NCBI GenBank assembly: GCA_018402635.1
Contig: JAGYIP010000008.1
Coordinates: forward strand, 310,001-374,000
Source of the DNA: Burkholderiaceae bacterium
GTDB taxonomy: Bacteria > Pseudomonadota > Gammaproteobacteria > Burkholderiales > Burkholderiaceae_A
Length of the DNA stretch: 64,000 nucleotides
Direction: 5' to 3'
Shown here in pieces: positions 27,983-37,435 of this stretch; the stretch's first letter is position 1; each line of letters starts with the position of its first letter. The position numbers and the translations under genes are program-made. The notes below the pieces were generated by a model, which had not been told where the DNA came from, made no database searches, and saw nothing but the letters and a program-made list of their open reading frames with translations.

Positions 27983-28878
27983 TGGGCATGCTTCTGCGCA
28001 CCAGCCAGACACTCTGGCGCTCGCCCTTAGCCATTAACCGTTTTGCCACCGGCCTTGTCTGGCTTGCCTTGTTAGCAGGCCTGGCTGCGGTTGCGCTCTG
28101 GGTGGCAGGTCAGCCCGCCTTTGCGCTAAGGTCTGTGCAGGTGGTCTCTCTTGGGCCTCCCATTGCCAACCTAACCAAGTCCGATATTCGCCAGGCCATT
28201 GAGCAGGCGGGCCATGGAACCGCACTGACCACCCCGCTTCACGAGCTTCGCGCCGTTCTTGAAGACCATGCCTGGGTGCGCCAGGTGTCGATGCGTCGAG
28301 TCTGGCCCAACCGCCTGCTGGTCTGGGTGGAAGAGCACCGGCCCACTGCAATCTGGGCAGACGGCCAGCTCTTAAACAGTTACGGGGAGCTCTTTTCAGC
28401 AGAGGCAGACCTTGGCCAGGTTCAAGAGCGTCTGGGCTGCCAGATGCCTCGACTCGTTGGCCCGGTGGGCAGTCATCTGCGTGTCATGGAGCGGGCAATG
28501 GCCATACAAGACGAGCTTGGCTCGCATAGGCGGGTCTTGATGCGACTTGAACTGACCGAGCAGCTTTCGTGGAGGGCTGTGCTTGACGGCGGAGTCTTGG
28601 TTGAACTTGGCCGCGACCAGCTACCAAGCAGCCCGCTTGTGCGACTTCAAGGCCTGCTCATGCGACTTGAAAGTCTAGAGGCTTCGCTGCAGAGCAAGTC
28701 GGGCATGCAGAAAGTTGCCCTTGCCGACCTTCGCTATGCCAATGGTTTTGCCTTTCGGGCCGTTTCTGCAACTGCGCTGCCTGCGGGCAGCCAGCTGAGC
28801 TCGGGCCTTAAGTCGCGAAGCTGCCTTCCCCTTGCCTCTTTATCTCATTTAGAAGGACCCGATGGCTATGGCCCGTGA
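27979..28878 (+). CDS. ftsQ: Cell division protein FtsQ
   Basis: Bitopic divisome protein of 299 aa: short cytoplasmic tail, one membrane helix at about residues 22-50, then a POTRA domain (FALRSVQVVS...HAWVRQVSMRRVWPNRLLVWVEEHRP) and the FtsQ beta domain (ELTEQLSWRAVLDGGVLVELGRD). Three ATGs are close together at the start (27979, 27982, 27988). The 3' end overlaps ftsA by 17 nt. The C-terminal tail beyond the beta domain is poorly conserved. Confidence 0.92.
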   Translation: MMGMLLRTSQTLWRSPLAINRFATGLVWLALLAGLAAVALWVAGQPAFALRSVQVVSLGPPIANLTKSDIRQAIEQAGHGTALTTPLHELRAVLEDHAWVRQVSMRRVWPNRLLVWVEEHRPTAIWADGQLLNSYGELFSAEADLGQVQERLGCQMPRLVGPVGSHLRVMERAMAIQDELGSHRRVLMRLELTEQLSWRAVLDGGVLVELGRDQLPSSPLVRLQGLLMRLESLEASLQSKSGMQKVALADLRYANGFAFRAVSATALPAGSQLSSGLKSRSCLPLASLSHLEGPDGYGP

Positions 28879-30103
28879 CCCCCAGAAGAATCTGCTGGTT
28901 GCCCTTGATATTGGCACCTCCAAAATTGCAGTTGTTGTTGCGCAAATTGAACCCGACGATCGTATTCAGGTGGTTGGCCTTGGCCAGTGCGAAAGCGAGG
29001 GCCTAAAAAAGGGTGTGGTGGTCAACATTGACGCCACGGTCGCCTCCATACAAAAGGCCCTGGAAGAAGCCGAGCTTATGGCGGACTGCAAAATTGACGC
29101 GGTCTGGACAGGCATTGCAGGCAGTCATATTCGCAGCTTTAACTCAAGTGGCATGGTGGCCATTAAAGAAAAAGAGGTCACCCAGGCCGACGTGGACCGC
29201 GTGATTGAAACGGCAACGGCAGTAAGCATTCCTGCCGATCAACAAATTCTGCATGTGCTTCCGCAGGACTTTGTAATTGATGGCCAAGAAGATGTCCGCC
29301 AGCCTCTGGGTATGAGTGGTGTGCGGCTTGAGGTGCGGGTGCATATTGTGACTGGCGCTGTTGCCGCCGCCCAGAACATTATTAAGTGCATACGACGCTG
29401 CGGCCTTGAGGTAAGCGAGCTTATGTTGCAGCCCTTGGCCTCAAGCCATGCAGTCCTAACCGAGGATGAGAAAGAGCTTGGTGTTGCCCTGGTCGATATG
29501 GGTGGTGGCACAACCGACATCGCCATCTTCTCGGGTGGCGCCATTCGTCACACGGCTGTAATTCCCATTGCAGGCGACCAGATTACCAATGACATCGCCA
29601 TGGCCCTGCGCACACCGACCAACGAGGCCGAGGAAATTAAGCAGCGTTATGCGGTGGCCAAGCAGGCCCTTGCCAATTCGTCAGCAAGTTTTGAGGTACC
29701 AGGCTTGGGCGATCGTGCGCCCCGTCAGCTCTCCCACCAGTCGCTTGCTGCGGTGGTTGAACCTCGCGTGGAAGAACTCTTCTCGCTTGTCGCCCAGGTT
29801 ATTCGTGAGAGTGGCTACGAGGAACTCTTGTCATCGGGCATCGTGCTCACCGGCGGAACCGCCCAGATTCCAGGGATGGTCGAGCTTGGTGAAGATGTCT
29901 TTTTAAAACAAGTTCGTGTGGCCCGCCCGATGTACTCGGGAAGCCTTGCGGACCTTGTCTGCAGCCCCCGCTATGCCACTGCCCTGGGGTTGCTCGAGGA
30001 GGCACGTCGGCAGTGGTTACGCGGTGGCGTGGTGTCGAGGCAGACGGGTGGTTTCCGTGACACCTGGCAGCGCATGAAGTCATGGTTTGTGGGGAATTTC
30101 TAA
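28862..30103 (+). CDS. ftsA: Cell division protein FtsA
   Basis: Actin-like divisome protein of 413 aa that tethers FtsZ to the membrane. It shows the phosphate-1 loop VALDIGTSKIAVVVAQ, SHIRSFNSSGMVAIKEKEV, phosphate-2 LVDMGGGTTDIAIF and adenosine motif SGIVLTGGTAQIPG. The C-terminus ends in an amphipathic helix (FRDTWQRMKSWFVGNF), the usual membrane-targeting sequence. The start overlaps ftsQ by 17 nt; ftsZ follows after 23 nt with its own strong ribosome site. Confidence 0.95.
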   Translation: MAMARDPQKNLLVALDIGTSKIAVVVAQIEPDDRIQVVGLGQCESEGLKKGVVVNIDATVASIQKALEEAELMADCKIDAVWTGIAGSHIRSFNSSGMVAIKEKEVTQADVDRVIETATAVSIPADQQILHVLPQDFVIDGQEDVRQPLGMSGVRLEVRVHIVTGAVAAAQNIIKCIRRCGLEVSELMLQPLASSHAVLTEDEKELGVALVDMGGGTTDIAIFSGGAIRHTAVIPIAGDQITNDIAMALRTPTNEAEEIKQRYAVAKQALANSSASFEVPGLGDRAPRQLSHQSLAAVVEPRVEELFSLVAQVIRESGYEELLSSGIVLTGGTAQIPGMVELGEDVFLKQVRVARPMYSGSLADLVCSPRYATALGLLEEARRQWLRGGVVSRQTGGFRDTWQRMKSWFVGNF

Positions 30104-30126
30104 ATTAAGAAGCCAAGGAGAGAGCT

Positions 30127-31353
30127 ATGCCATTTGAAATGCTTGAAACAGAAACAGCCGGGACGGTGATTAAGGTTGTCGGCGTGGGCGGTGCCGGCGG
30201 CAATGCCGTTGCCCATATGATTCGTCGGGGTGTGCAGGGGGTGGAGTTTATCTGCGCCAATACCGACGCCCAGAGCCTTGCGAAATCAAAGGCAGCTCTG
30301 GCCTTGCAGCTAGGCAGTTCGGGCCTGGGAGCTGGCGCAAAGCCCGAGGCGGGCCGCGCGGCAGCGGAGTCTGACAAGGCACGTATCTCCGAGGCCCTTG
30401 ATGGCGCGCATATGGTTTTCATTACCGCAGGCATGGGTGGTGGAACCGGCACCGGAGCAGCGCCCGTGGTTGCCGAGGTTGCTAAGGAGAAGGGCGCACT
30501 GACTGTGGCCGTGGTCACCAAGCCCTTCTCGTTTGAAGGTGGCAGGCGCATGCGTGCGGCCGAGCAGGGCCTTGAAGAGCTGCAGGGCAAGGTGGACTGC
30601 CTGATTGTCATTCTTAACGAAAAGCTTGAAGAGGTCCTGGGCGATGACATCACCCAGCTCGAGGCCTTCGCCGCCGCAGACGACGTTCTTAACAATGCTG
30701 TGGCAGGCATTGCGGAGATTATTAATGTCGAAGGCCTTGTGAATGTGGACTTCGAAGATGTGAAGACGGTCATGGGCGAGCAGGGCAAGGCCATGATGGG
30801 CACAGCCACTGCCAGTGGGCCCGATCGCGCCCGTATCGCAGCCGAGCAGGCGGTTCGCAGCCCCTTGCTCGAGGGCGTGGATCTGTCGGGTGCCCGCGGC
30901 ATTCTGGTGAACATCACGGCCAATGGCTCGTTAAAGCTTAAAGAGACGAAGCTTGCCATGGAGACCATTCGAAACTTCGCCGCCGAGGACGCCACCATTA
31001 TTTTTGGAACGGTGCACGATGAGGCCATGGCCGACAACCTTCGCGTCACTGTGGTGGCCACGGGCCTTGGCCGGCTTGTGCAGCGGCCCAAGCTTGTAGC
31101 GCCCGTTAAGCTGCCTGTCTATCGAACCGGAACCGATGATGTGGCGGGTTCCCGGGCCGATGCCAACGACTACGAGGCCAATCCAGGTTCTCAAGAGGCC
31201 GCAGCCGCTGGCAACGCCTATGCAGGCTACGAGCCCCCCGCCATCTGGCGGCAGCCTCCAAAGAGCGAGGCCGCAGCCCGTGTGCTTGCGCTCGAGGAGG
31301 GCGGCATGGACCGCCTAGACATTCCTGCCTTCCTTCGCAAGCAGGCTGACTAA
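30127..31353 (+). CDS. ftsZ: Cell division GTPase FtsZ
   Basis: Tubulin-like GTPase forming the Z-ring, 408 aa. Landmarks are VGGAGGNAVAHMI, the tubulin signature GGGTGTGAAPVVAEVA, the T7 region, and the C-terminal conserved peptide LDIPAFLRKQAD, the FtsA/ZapD-binding tail. A strong AAGGAG ribosome site precedes the ATG. Residues 48-76 hold an insert rich in Ala/Gly/Ser. It is the last gene of the dcw cluster; a hairpin follows. Confidence 0.96.
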   Translation: MPFEMLETETAGTVIKVVGVGGAGGNAVAHMIRRGVQGVEFICANTDAQSLAKSKAALALQLGSSGLGAGAKPEAGRAAAESDKARISEALDGAHMVFITAGMGGGTGTGAAPVVAEVAKEKGALTVAVVTKPFSFEGGRRMRAAEQGLEELQGKVDCLIVILNEKLEEVLGDDITQLEAFAAADDVLNNAVAGIAEIINVEGLVNVDFEDVKTVMGEQGKAMMGTATASGPDRARIAAEQAVRSPLLEGVDLSGARGILVNITANGSLKLKETKLAMETIRNFAAEDATIIFGTVHDEAMADNLRVTVVATGLGRLVQRPKLVAPVKLPVYRTGTDDVAGSRADANDYEANPGSQEAAAAGNAYAGYEPPAIWRQPPKSEAAARVLALEEGGMDRLDIPAFLRKQAD

Positions 31354-31389
31354 AGACTGGTTTACTCTTACGCTTCTTAGATGCAACCC

Positions 31390-31418
31390 GTGCCTGGGCC
31401 ACTGCCTGGCCTAGGCAC
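31390..31418 (+). terminator. Hairpin after ftsZ, possible terminator
   Basis: Left arm GTGCCTGGGCC (31390-31400) pairs with right arm GGCCTAGGCAC (31408-31418), 11 bp with one G-U pair and a 7-nt loop. A pyrimidine stretch (CCTCTTTCT) follows, not a clean U-run, so termination may be partial and read-through into the peroxiredoxin gene is possible. Confidence 0.55.
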
Positions 31419-31439
31419 CCTCTTTCTGGAGAAAAAACC

Positions 31440-31943
31440 ATGACCATTCAAGTCGGGCAGGCACTGCCCAATGTCACGCTTTACGAGTTTATTGAAGAAG
31501 AAACCCCCGGCTGCGCCGTGGGGCCCAACGCCTTTCAGGTCGCCGACATGGTTAAGGGCAAGACCATTGTTATTTTTGGCCTTCCCGGGGCTTACACGCC
31601 CACCTGTTCGGCCAAGCATGTTCCAGGCTATGTTCAGCATAACGCCGGCTTAAAGACCAAGGGCGTCGATGAGGTCTGGTGCGTTTCGGTCAACGACGCC
31701 TTTGTCATGGGGTCCTGGGGACGCGAGCTTGGCACAAAGGGCAAGGTCCGTATGTTTGGCGATGGCAATGCCGAGTTCTCTCAGGCCGTCGATTTAACCC
31801 TCGACCTCACGGGTCGTGGCATGGGCATTCGCTCCAATCGTTACGCCATGCTGGTCAAAGACGGTGTGGTCAAGGCCCTTCACGTGGAAGAGCCAGGCAA
31901 GTTTGATGTGAGCAGCGCCGAGGCCATGCTTGCGCTTCTGTAG
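31440..31943 (+). CDS. Peroxiredoxin (Prx5/glutaredoxin-type)
   Basis: Redoxin-family thiol peroxidase of 167 aa. The peroxidatic cysteine lies in PGAYTPTCSAKHVPGYV (about residue 52), the signature of the Prx5 group that reduces peroxides with glutathione/glutaredoxin. GSWGRELGTKGKVRMFGDGNAEFS is also typical. A TGGAGAAAA ribosome site precedes the start. Its place between ftsZ and lpxC is common in Burkholderiales. The cognate reductant is not visible here. Confidence 0.88.
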   Translation: MTIQVGQALPNVTLYEFIEEETPGCAVGPNAFQVADMVKGKTIVIFGLPGAYTPTCSAKHVPGYVQHNAGLKTKGVDEVWCVSVNDAFVMGSWGRELGTKGKVRMFGDGNAEFSQAVDLTLDLTGRGMGIRSNRYAMLVKDGVVKALHVEEPGKFDVSSAEAMLALL

Positions 31944-31967
31944 TTTTTTAAGCGTCGTTATTAAGCC

Positions 31968-32878
31968 GTGTTACGCCAGCGCACCCTGGGCCGACCTGTT
32001 GCCGTTGAAGGCATTGGTCTGCACAGCGGTGCTCCGGTTGAGCTGCAGCTTGAGCCCGCGCCCGCCGACTCGGGCATTACCTTTTGTCGAACAGACCTTC
32101 CACCCCCAACCGCATCACAAGCCATGCGGCGGCCGTGGGCGATACCCAGATGGCCTCCACACTCTCAAGTGGCGCGGTGCGTGTGGCAACGGTGGAGCAC
32201 CTTATGTCGGCCCTCTCGGGTCTTGGCGTTGACAATGTCTTGGTTGGGGTCAATGCGGCCGAGATTCCCATTATGGATGGCAGCGCCGCGAGCTTTGTCT
32301 ATCTCATTCATTCGGCAGGCATTGCCGAGCAAGACCAGCCCAAGCGGTTTGTTGAAGTAACCGCCCCCATCGAGGTGCGGGATGGCGAAAAATACGCGCG
32401 CCTCGAGCCCTACTTCGGCTTTCGTCTGTCCTTCTCTATTGATTTTCAGCATCCTGCCATTGACCAGACTGGCCAGAAGGTTGAGCTTGATTTTGCTCAG
32501 ACCTCTTTTTTAGATGAAATCGCGCGTGCCCGCACCTTTGGCTTCATGCGCGATGTCGACCATCTTCGCGCCAAGGGGCTTGCCCAGGGCGGTAGCCTGC
32601 GCAATGCCATCGTCATGGACGACCGTCGAATTCTGAATAAAGGCGGGCTTCGTCAGACCAACGAATTTGCCATGCACAAGGCCCTCGATGCCATTGGCGA
32701 TCTCTATCTGCTTGGCCGGCCTCTTCTTGCCCATTACTCGGCCTACAAGTCTGGCCACGCGCTTAACAACCAGCTGCTTCGCGCCCTGTCGCAGCAGACA
32801 AATGCCTGGCGAGAGCGGGTCTTTGATCGGCTTAGTGACGCGCCTGCCGCCTGGGCGCGTCAGTGGTCTTGGCAGTAA
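31968..32878 (+). CDS. lpxC: UDP-3-O-acyl-GlcNAc deacetylase LpxC (frameshifted)
   Basis: Zinc deacetylase committing step of lipid A synthesis. The first part, from GTG 31968 ([20 protein letters not shown] ... FCRTDLPPP), reads in one frame; from about 32108 the protein continues one frame back ([68 protein letters not shown]). The break is at the C5 run 32103-32107: one more C restores a single frame of 303 aa, the normal length, with the right spacing between CRTDL and VGDTxM. Catalytic residues are intact on either side. The 3' end overlaps the DciA-like gene on the minus strand by 19 nt. Confidence 0.85.
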
Positions 32879-33294
32879 AAGGCCCGTAGCCTCTGGCGGG
32901 CCTGCTCGGGCGGTTGGGGTCGAGGGGCAAGCCGGCGGCCGGCCGTGGGTGCCATGCTTAAGGCGCCCGGCATACCCACTCGAATTCGCACCGACTGAAA
33001 GCCTTTTTGCTCAAGCCTTGCCTTCTCAGTTAGGCTCGGCAGAAAGAGCCGAAGCCGCGACTGGGCCGCGTGGTGGACAACAACAAGCAGCAGAACCGTC
33101 CCACGAACACCGGTGACCGGGTCGTCCCGTTGAACCGAGACGACGAGCCGGTCGAGGGCCTGCTGGCCAATGGCCGCTAGCAGGCCGGTGACCATCTTCC
33201 GAAGCGCCTGGCGCTCGGCAAGGCTTCGGTGGATTGCCAGGGAACAGGTGGCAAGCTGAGCCAGGTCTCGAAACGGGGTTGCCATGCGGCTCAT
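32860..33294 (-). CDS. DUF721/DciA-like protein (tentative)
   Basis: Small basic protein of 144 aa. The middle ([44 protein letters not shown]) resembles the DUF721/DciA core of short beta strands around a helix, and the N-terminal helical part also fits. In related bacteria a DUF721 gene often sits between lpxC and secA, which supports the call. DciA proteins help load the replicative helicase DnaB. The similarity is weak by eye, so the function remains tentative. ATG 33294 or 33285 are possible starts. Only 17 nt separate it from divergent secA. Confidence 0.55.
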   Translation of the reverse strand: MSRMATPFRDLAQLATCSLAIHRSLAERQALRKMVTGLLAAIGQQALDRLVVSVQRDDPVTGVRGTVLLLVVVHHAAQSRLRLFLPSLTEKARLEQKGFQSVRIRVGMPGALSMAPTAGRRLAPRPQPPEQARQRLRAFYCQDH

Positions 33295-33311
33295 GCTACC
33301 CTAAGCGGCTT

Positions 33312-36137
33312 ATGATTTCGCGATTACTGTCCTCCATTTTTGGAAGCCGGAACGACCGGCTGCTTAAAAAATACCAGGCACGCGTGGCGGCCATTAACGC
33401 CCTCGAGCCCGCCATGCAGGCCCTGTCTGACGAGCAGTTAACGGCGAAGACCGCTGAGTTTCGTCAGCAGCTGGCCGATGGCAAAAAGCTCGAAGAGCTG
33501 CTGGTGCCTGCCTTTGCCGTCTGCCGCGAGGCCGGCCACCGTGTGCTGGGTATGCGCCATTTCGATGTGCAGCTGGTGGGTGGCATGGTTTTGCACGAGG
33601 GCAAGATCTCGGAGATGCGCACCGGCGAGGGCAAGACCCTGGTGGCAACCCTTGCGGCTTACCTCAATGCGCTTGAAGGCAAGGGCGTTCATGTGGTCAC
33701 CGTGAACGACTACCTTGCAGCCCGCGATGCGCAATGGATGGGGCGGCTTTATTCTGCCCTCGGTCTGACCACCGGCATGAACCTCTCGCAGCTTGACCAT
33801 GATGCTAAGCAGGCGGCCTATGCCTGCGACATTACCTACGGCACGAATAACGAATTCGGCTTCGATTACCTGCGTGACAACATGGTCTCGGAAATAGCCA
33901 ACCGCGTGCAGCGTGGCCTGAACTACGCCATTGTTGATGAGGTGGACTCCATTCTTATCGATGAGGCGCGCACACCCCTCATTATTTCCGGCCATGCCGA
34001 CGACTCCCCAGACCTTTACCTCAAGCTCAACAGCATGCCTGCCCAGCTCAACCGTCAGCCCCTCGAGGACGGCCCGGGCGATTATTTTCTGGACGAAAAA
34101 GGCCGCCAAGTTAACCTGTCAGACTCCGGCTTTGAGAAGGCCGAACAGCTTCTTAGCCAGATGGGTCTGCTTGCCGAGGGCTCAAGCCTTTACGACTCTG
34201 CAAACATTAGCCTGTTGCATCACCTCATGGCTGCCCTTCGGGCCCATACCCTGTACTTTCGCGATCAGCAGTACGTGGTCCAAAACGGCAAGGTTGTTAT
34301 TGTTGATGAATTCACAGGCCGCCTCATGGCCGGCAGGCGCTGGTCCGATGGCCTTCATCAGGCCGTTGAGGCCAAAGAGGGTGTGGGCATTGAGCCCGAA
34401 AACCAGACCCTTGCCTCCATTACCTTTCAGAATTACTTTCGCATGTACGGCAAGCTTGGCGGCATGACGGGCACAGCCGATACCGAGGCCTTTGAGTTTC
34501 AACAAATTTATAGCCTTGAGACCGTTATTGTTCCCACCCATCGGCCCATGGTCCGAAAAGACCTGCAAGATCAGATCTTTCGAACGGTTGAAGAGAAATT
34601 CGAGGCCATCGTTGCCGACATTCAAGAAAGGCATGCCAAGGGCCAGCCTATTTTGGTGGGTACAACCTCTATTGAGAACTCAGAGCTGCTCTCGGCGGCC
34701 CTTCAGAAGGCGGGCCTTGACCATCAGGTGCTCAATGCCAAGCAGCACGAGCGCGAGGCTCAAATTGTGGCCCAGGCCGGCCGACCGGCAATGATCACCA
34801 TTGCCACCAATATGGCTGGCCGGGGAACCGACATTGTTCTTGGCGGCAATGTTGAAAAACAGATCGAGACGCTTGACCAAGACGCCTCACTCGACCCCGC
34901 CGCACGCGAGCAACAATCAGAAACGCTGCGGTCGGAATGGCAGTCTCTGCACGACCAGGTGATTGCGGCAGGTGGCCTTCACATTATTGGAACCGAGCGC
35001 CACGAGTCACGGCGTATTGATAATCAGCTGCGAGGCCGTGCAGGCCGTCAGGGTGACCCAGGCTCCTCAAGGTTTTACCTGGCCATGGACGACCCGTTGT
35101 TGCGAATTTTTGCCGGCGATCGCATGAAGGCCATTATGGACAAGCTTGGCGTGCCGCGCGGCGAGCCCATTGAGGCGGGCATGGTCTCGCGCTCCATTGA
35201 AAGCGCCCAGCGCAAGGTTGAGAACCGCAACTTCGATATTCGTAAGCAGCTTCTGGAATACGACAATGTGGCAAACGAGCAGCGTCAAATTATTTACTCC
35301 CAGCGCAACGAGGTGCTCGAGGCCGCCGATCCATCGGAGCTGGTCACCGATCTTCGTGCAGGCGCCGTTGAGGCGCTTGTTCGTCGCCATGTGCCGGTTA
35401 ACAGCATTGAAGAGCAGTGGGCGCTTGAGCCCCTGCAAGACGAGCTCGCCCAGCAGTTTGGGGTGGTGCTCGATCTAAAAAAACTGGTGGATGAACAAGA
35501 CGAGCTTGACGATCAAGGCCTTGCCGATCTGGCCGTTCAGGCCGTAAACAGTGTCTATGAAGAAAAATGGAAGCAGGTTGGTCGCGAACCCTTTGCCGAC
35601 TTTGAGCGCTCCATCATCATTCAAACGGTCGACCAGAGCTGGCGCGAGCACCTGGCTGCCCTCGATCATCTGCGTCAGGGAATTCACCTGCGCGGCTATG
35701 CCCAGAAAGACCCCAAACAGGAATACAAGCGCGAGTCGTTCGCGCTTTTTGAGCAGCTTCTTGAAAGGGTGCGCGACTCGGTCTCGCGCGTGCTGATGAA
35801 TGTTCAGGTCCAGTCGCAAGAAGAGGCCGAAGAGGCGGCCCGCCTTGCCAACGCCCGTGCCCTAGCCCTTGCCCAGGCTGCGAACCCCACCCATGCTGAA
35901 TTTGACCCCGAAGCCTCGTTCCTGGCCGATGACCCCGAGGCGCTTGCCATTGCAGCCCAGGCCCAGGCGACCAATGCCCTCGCGCAGGGCGCCAGTCAGC
36001 CTGCTGCATCGATGCCAGCAGCCCCTAGCGACCAGGCCCAGACCGTTCGGCGCGACATGCCGAAGGTCGGGCGCAACGAACCCTGCCCCTGCGGTTCAGG
36101 CAAGAAGTTCAAGCACTGCCACGGGGCGCTTGCCTAG
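33312..36137 (+). CDS. secA: Preprotein translocase ATPase SecA
   Basis: Motor of the Sec pathway, 941 aa. Visible: [13 protein letters not shown] (Walker A), [19 protein letters not shown] (DEAD-like box and substrate cross-linking entry), [43 protein letters not shown], and the C-terminal zinc/SecB-binding segment [13 protein letters not shown] low-complexity Ala/Gln-rich linker (about residues 865-915) precedes the zinc motif. ATG 33312 is the family-like start ([16 protein letters not shown]). The promoter must lie in or next to the divergent DciA-like gene. Confidence 0.96.
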   Translation: MISRLLSSIFGSRNDRLLKKYQARVAAINALEPAMQALSDEQLTAKTAEFRQQLADGKKLEELLVPAFAVCREAGHRVLGMRHFDVQLVGGMVLHEGKISEMRTGEGKTLVATLAAYLNALEGKGVHVVTVNDYLAARDAQWMGRLYSALGLTTGMNLSQLDHDAKQAAYACDITYGTNNEFGFDYLRDNMVSEIANRVQRGLNYAIVDEVDSILIDEARTPLIISGHADDSPDLYLKLNSMPAQLNRQPLEDGPGDYFLDEKGRQVNLSDSGFEKAEQLLSQMGLLAEGSSLYDSANISLLHHLMAALRAHTLYFRDQQYVVQNGKVVIVDEFTGRLMAGRRWSDGLHQAVEAKEGVGIEPENQTLASITFQNYFRMYGKLGGMTGTADTEAFEFQQIYSLETVIVPTHRPMVRKDLQDQIFRTVEEKFEAIVADIQERHAKGQPILVGTTSIENSELLSAALQKAGLDHQVLNAKQHEREAQIVAQAGRPAMITIATNMAGRGTDIVLGGNVEKQIETLDQDASLDPAAREQQSETLRSEWQSLHDQVIAAGGLHIIGTERHESRRIDNQLRGRAGRQGDPGSSRFYLAMDDPLLRIFAGDRMKAIMDKLGVPRGEPIEAGMVSRSIESAQRKVENRNFDIRKQLLEYDNVANEQRQIIYSQRNEVLEAADPSELVTDLRAGAVEALVRRHVPVNSIEEQWALEPLQDELAQQFGVVLDLKKLVDEQDELDDQGLADLAVQAVNSVYEEKWKQVGREPFADFERSIIIQTVDQSWREHLAALDHLRQGIHLRGYAQKDPKQEYKRESFALFEQLLERVRDSVSRVLMNVQVQSQEEAEEAARLANARALALAQAANPTHAEFDPEASFLADDPEALAIAAQAQATNALAQGASQPAASMPAAPSDQAQTVRRDMPKVGRNEPCPCGSGKKFKHCHGALA

Positions 36138-36188
36138 GCGGGGCCTTTTTTCATCACCAGGACCCACCCGTCACGTCAATGCCCGCCA

Positions 36189-37435
36189 ATGCCAGTTAAT
36201 CTGCCCTATCCCAAGGCCGATGATCTCGTTGCCATTGAAGGGCTGCGGCTTGCCGCGGTTAGCGCGGGCATTCGCAAGGCCAATCGTCTGGACATGCTGC
36301 TTGTTCAGTTTGACCCGGCCACCACCATGGCCGGTGTCTTCACCCAGAACGCCTTTTGTGCGGCGCCGGTTGTTGTCTGCCGTCAGCACTTAAATGCGGG
36401 TCCTCTGGCCTGGCTGGTGAACACGGGCTGCGCCAATGCCGGGACAGGTGAGCAGGGCATGGCCAATGCCCTGCAGTCCTGCCAGTGGCTTGCCGCAGCG
36501 CTTGGCCTTCGTACAGAACAGGTTCTGCCTTTTTCAACGGGTGTCATTCTTGAGCACCTGCCCATGGAGAAAATGGCCTCGGGTATTGAGCAGGCGGCAT
36601 CAACTGTGTCTGAGGCGGGTTCAACGGGTTCAGCGAGTTCAGGCAGCGCATGGCTTGAGGCGGCCCAGGCCATCATGACCACCGACACCCAGCCCAAGGC
36701 GGCCTCGCGACGTATTCAGGTTAAGGGTAAGGACCTGGGCCTAACAGGTATTTCAAAAGGCGCGGGCATGATCCGTCCCAACATGGCCACGATGCTCGGC
36801 TTTATCGCCACCGACCTTGGTGTCGCACAGGCTGACCTTCAGGCGCTTATGGCCAAGGCCGCCGACCTCTCCTTCAACGCCATTACTGTGGATGGCGATA
36901 CCTCCACCAACGACTCCCTGGTCTGCGCGGCCACCGGCGCAAAGCATGTTCAGCTTGCCCCAGGCGATGCCGACTGGCCCGTCTTTGAGCAGGCTTTCAT
37001 TGGGCTTTGCCAGGAACTGGCTCAGGCTATTGTTCGCGATGGCGAGGGCGCAACCAAGTTCATCACCATCGATGTTCAGGGCGCAAAAAGTCGCCACGAG
37101 GCTAAGCAAGTGGCCTATGCCATTGGCCATTCTCCCTTGGTGAAGACCGCATTTTTGCAAGCGACCCGAACCTTGGACGCATTCTTGCCGCCGTTGGTTA
37201 CAGCGGCATTCCGGGCCTTGATGTTAAGGCCCTCGAACTTCGTATCAACGGCTTATTGGTTGCTCAAGATGGCGGCCGGGCCGCCTCCTACACCGAGGAG
37301 GCTGGAGGGGCCGCCATGGCAGGCCCTGAAATTACCATTGGCATCGATCTGCATCGGGGCAGTCACCAGGCAGTCGTCTGGACCTGCGACTTCTCCCACG
37401 ACTATGTTTCCATTAATGCCGACTACCGATCCTAA
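36189..37435 (+). CDS. argJ: Glutamate N-acetyltransferase ArgJ (frameshifted)
   Basis: Bifunctional ornithine acetyltransferase/N-acetylglutamate synthase of arginine synthesis. It has the autocleavage motif [20 protein letters not shown], where the precursor splits before the nucleophile Thr, plus [10 protein letters not shown] and [16 protein letters not shown]. Near the end the frame is lost at the T5 run 37152-37156; with one more T the protein continues [19 protein letters not shown] ... [14 protein letters not shown] and stops at 37433-37435, the standard ArgJ C-terminus. Uncorrected, the frame runs on into the next gene. A 9-bp repeat (36616-36642) encodes a Gly/Ser/Ala loop at about residues 143-151. 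Confidence 0.85.

Noticed and set aside
30105-31091. 328-codon open frame antisense to ftsZ
   Set aside because: A shadow of codon bias in ftsZ; no recognisable domain, and ftsZ itself is certain.
32103-32107. Programmed -1 frameshifting in lpxC
   Set aside because: The A-CCC-CCA context is not a classical slippery heptamer and no strong downstream stem-loop was seen; four other genes have similar breaks, so error is more likely.
36120-36160. Terminator after secA near the T6 run
   Set aside because: The G-rich stretch before the Ts has no complementary arm, so no stable hairpin forms.
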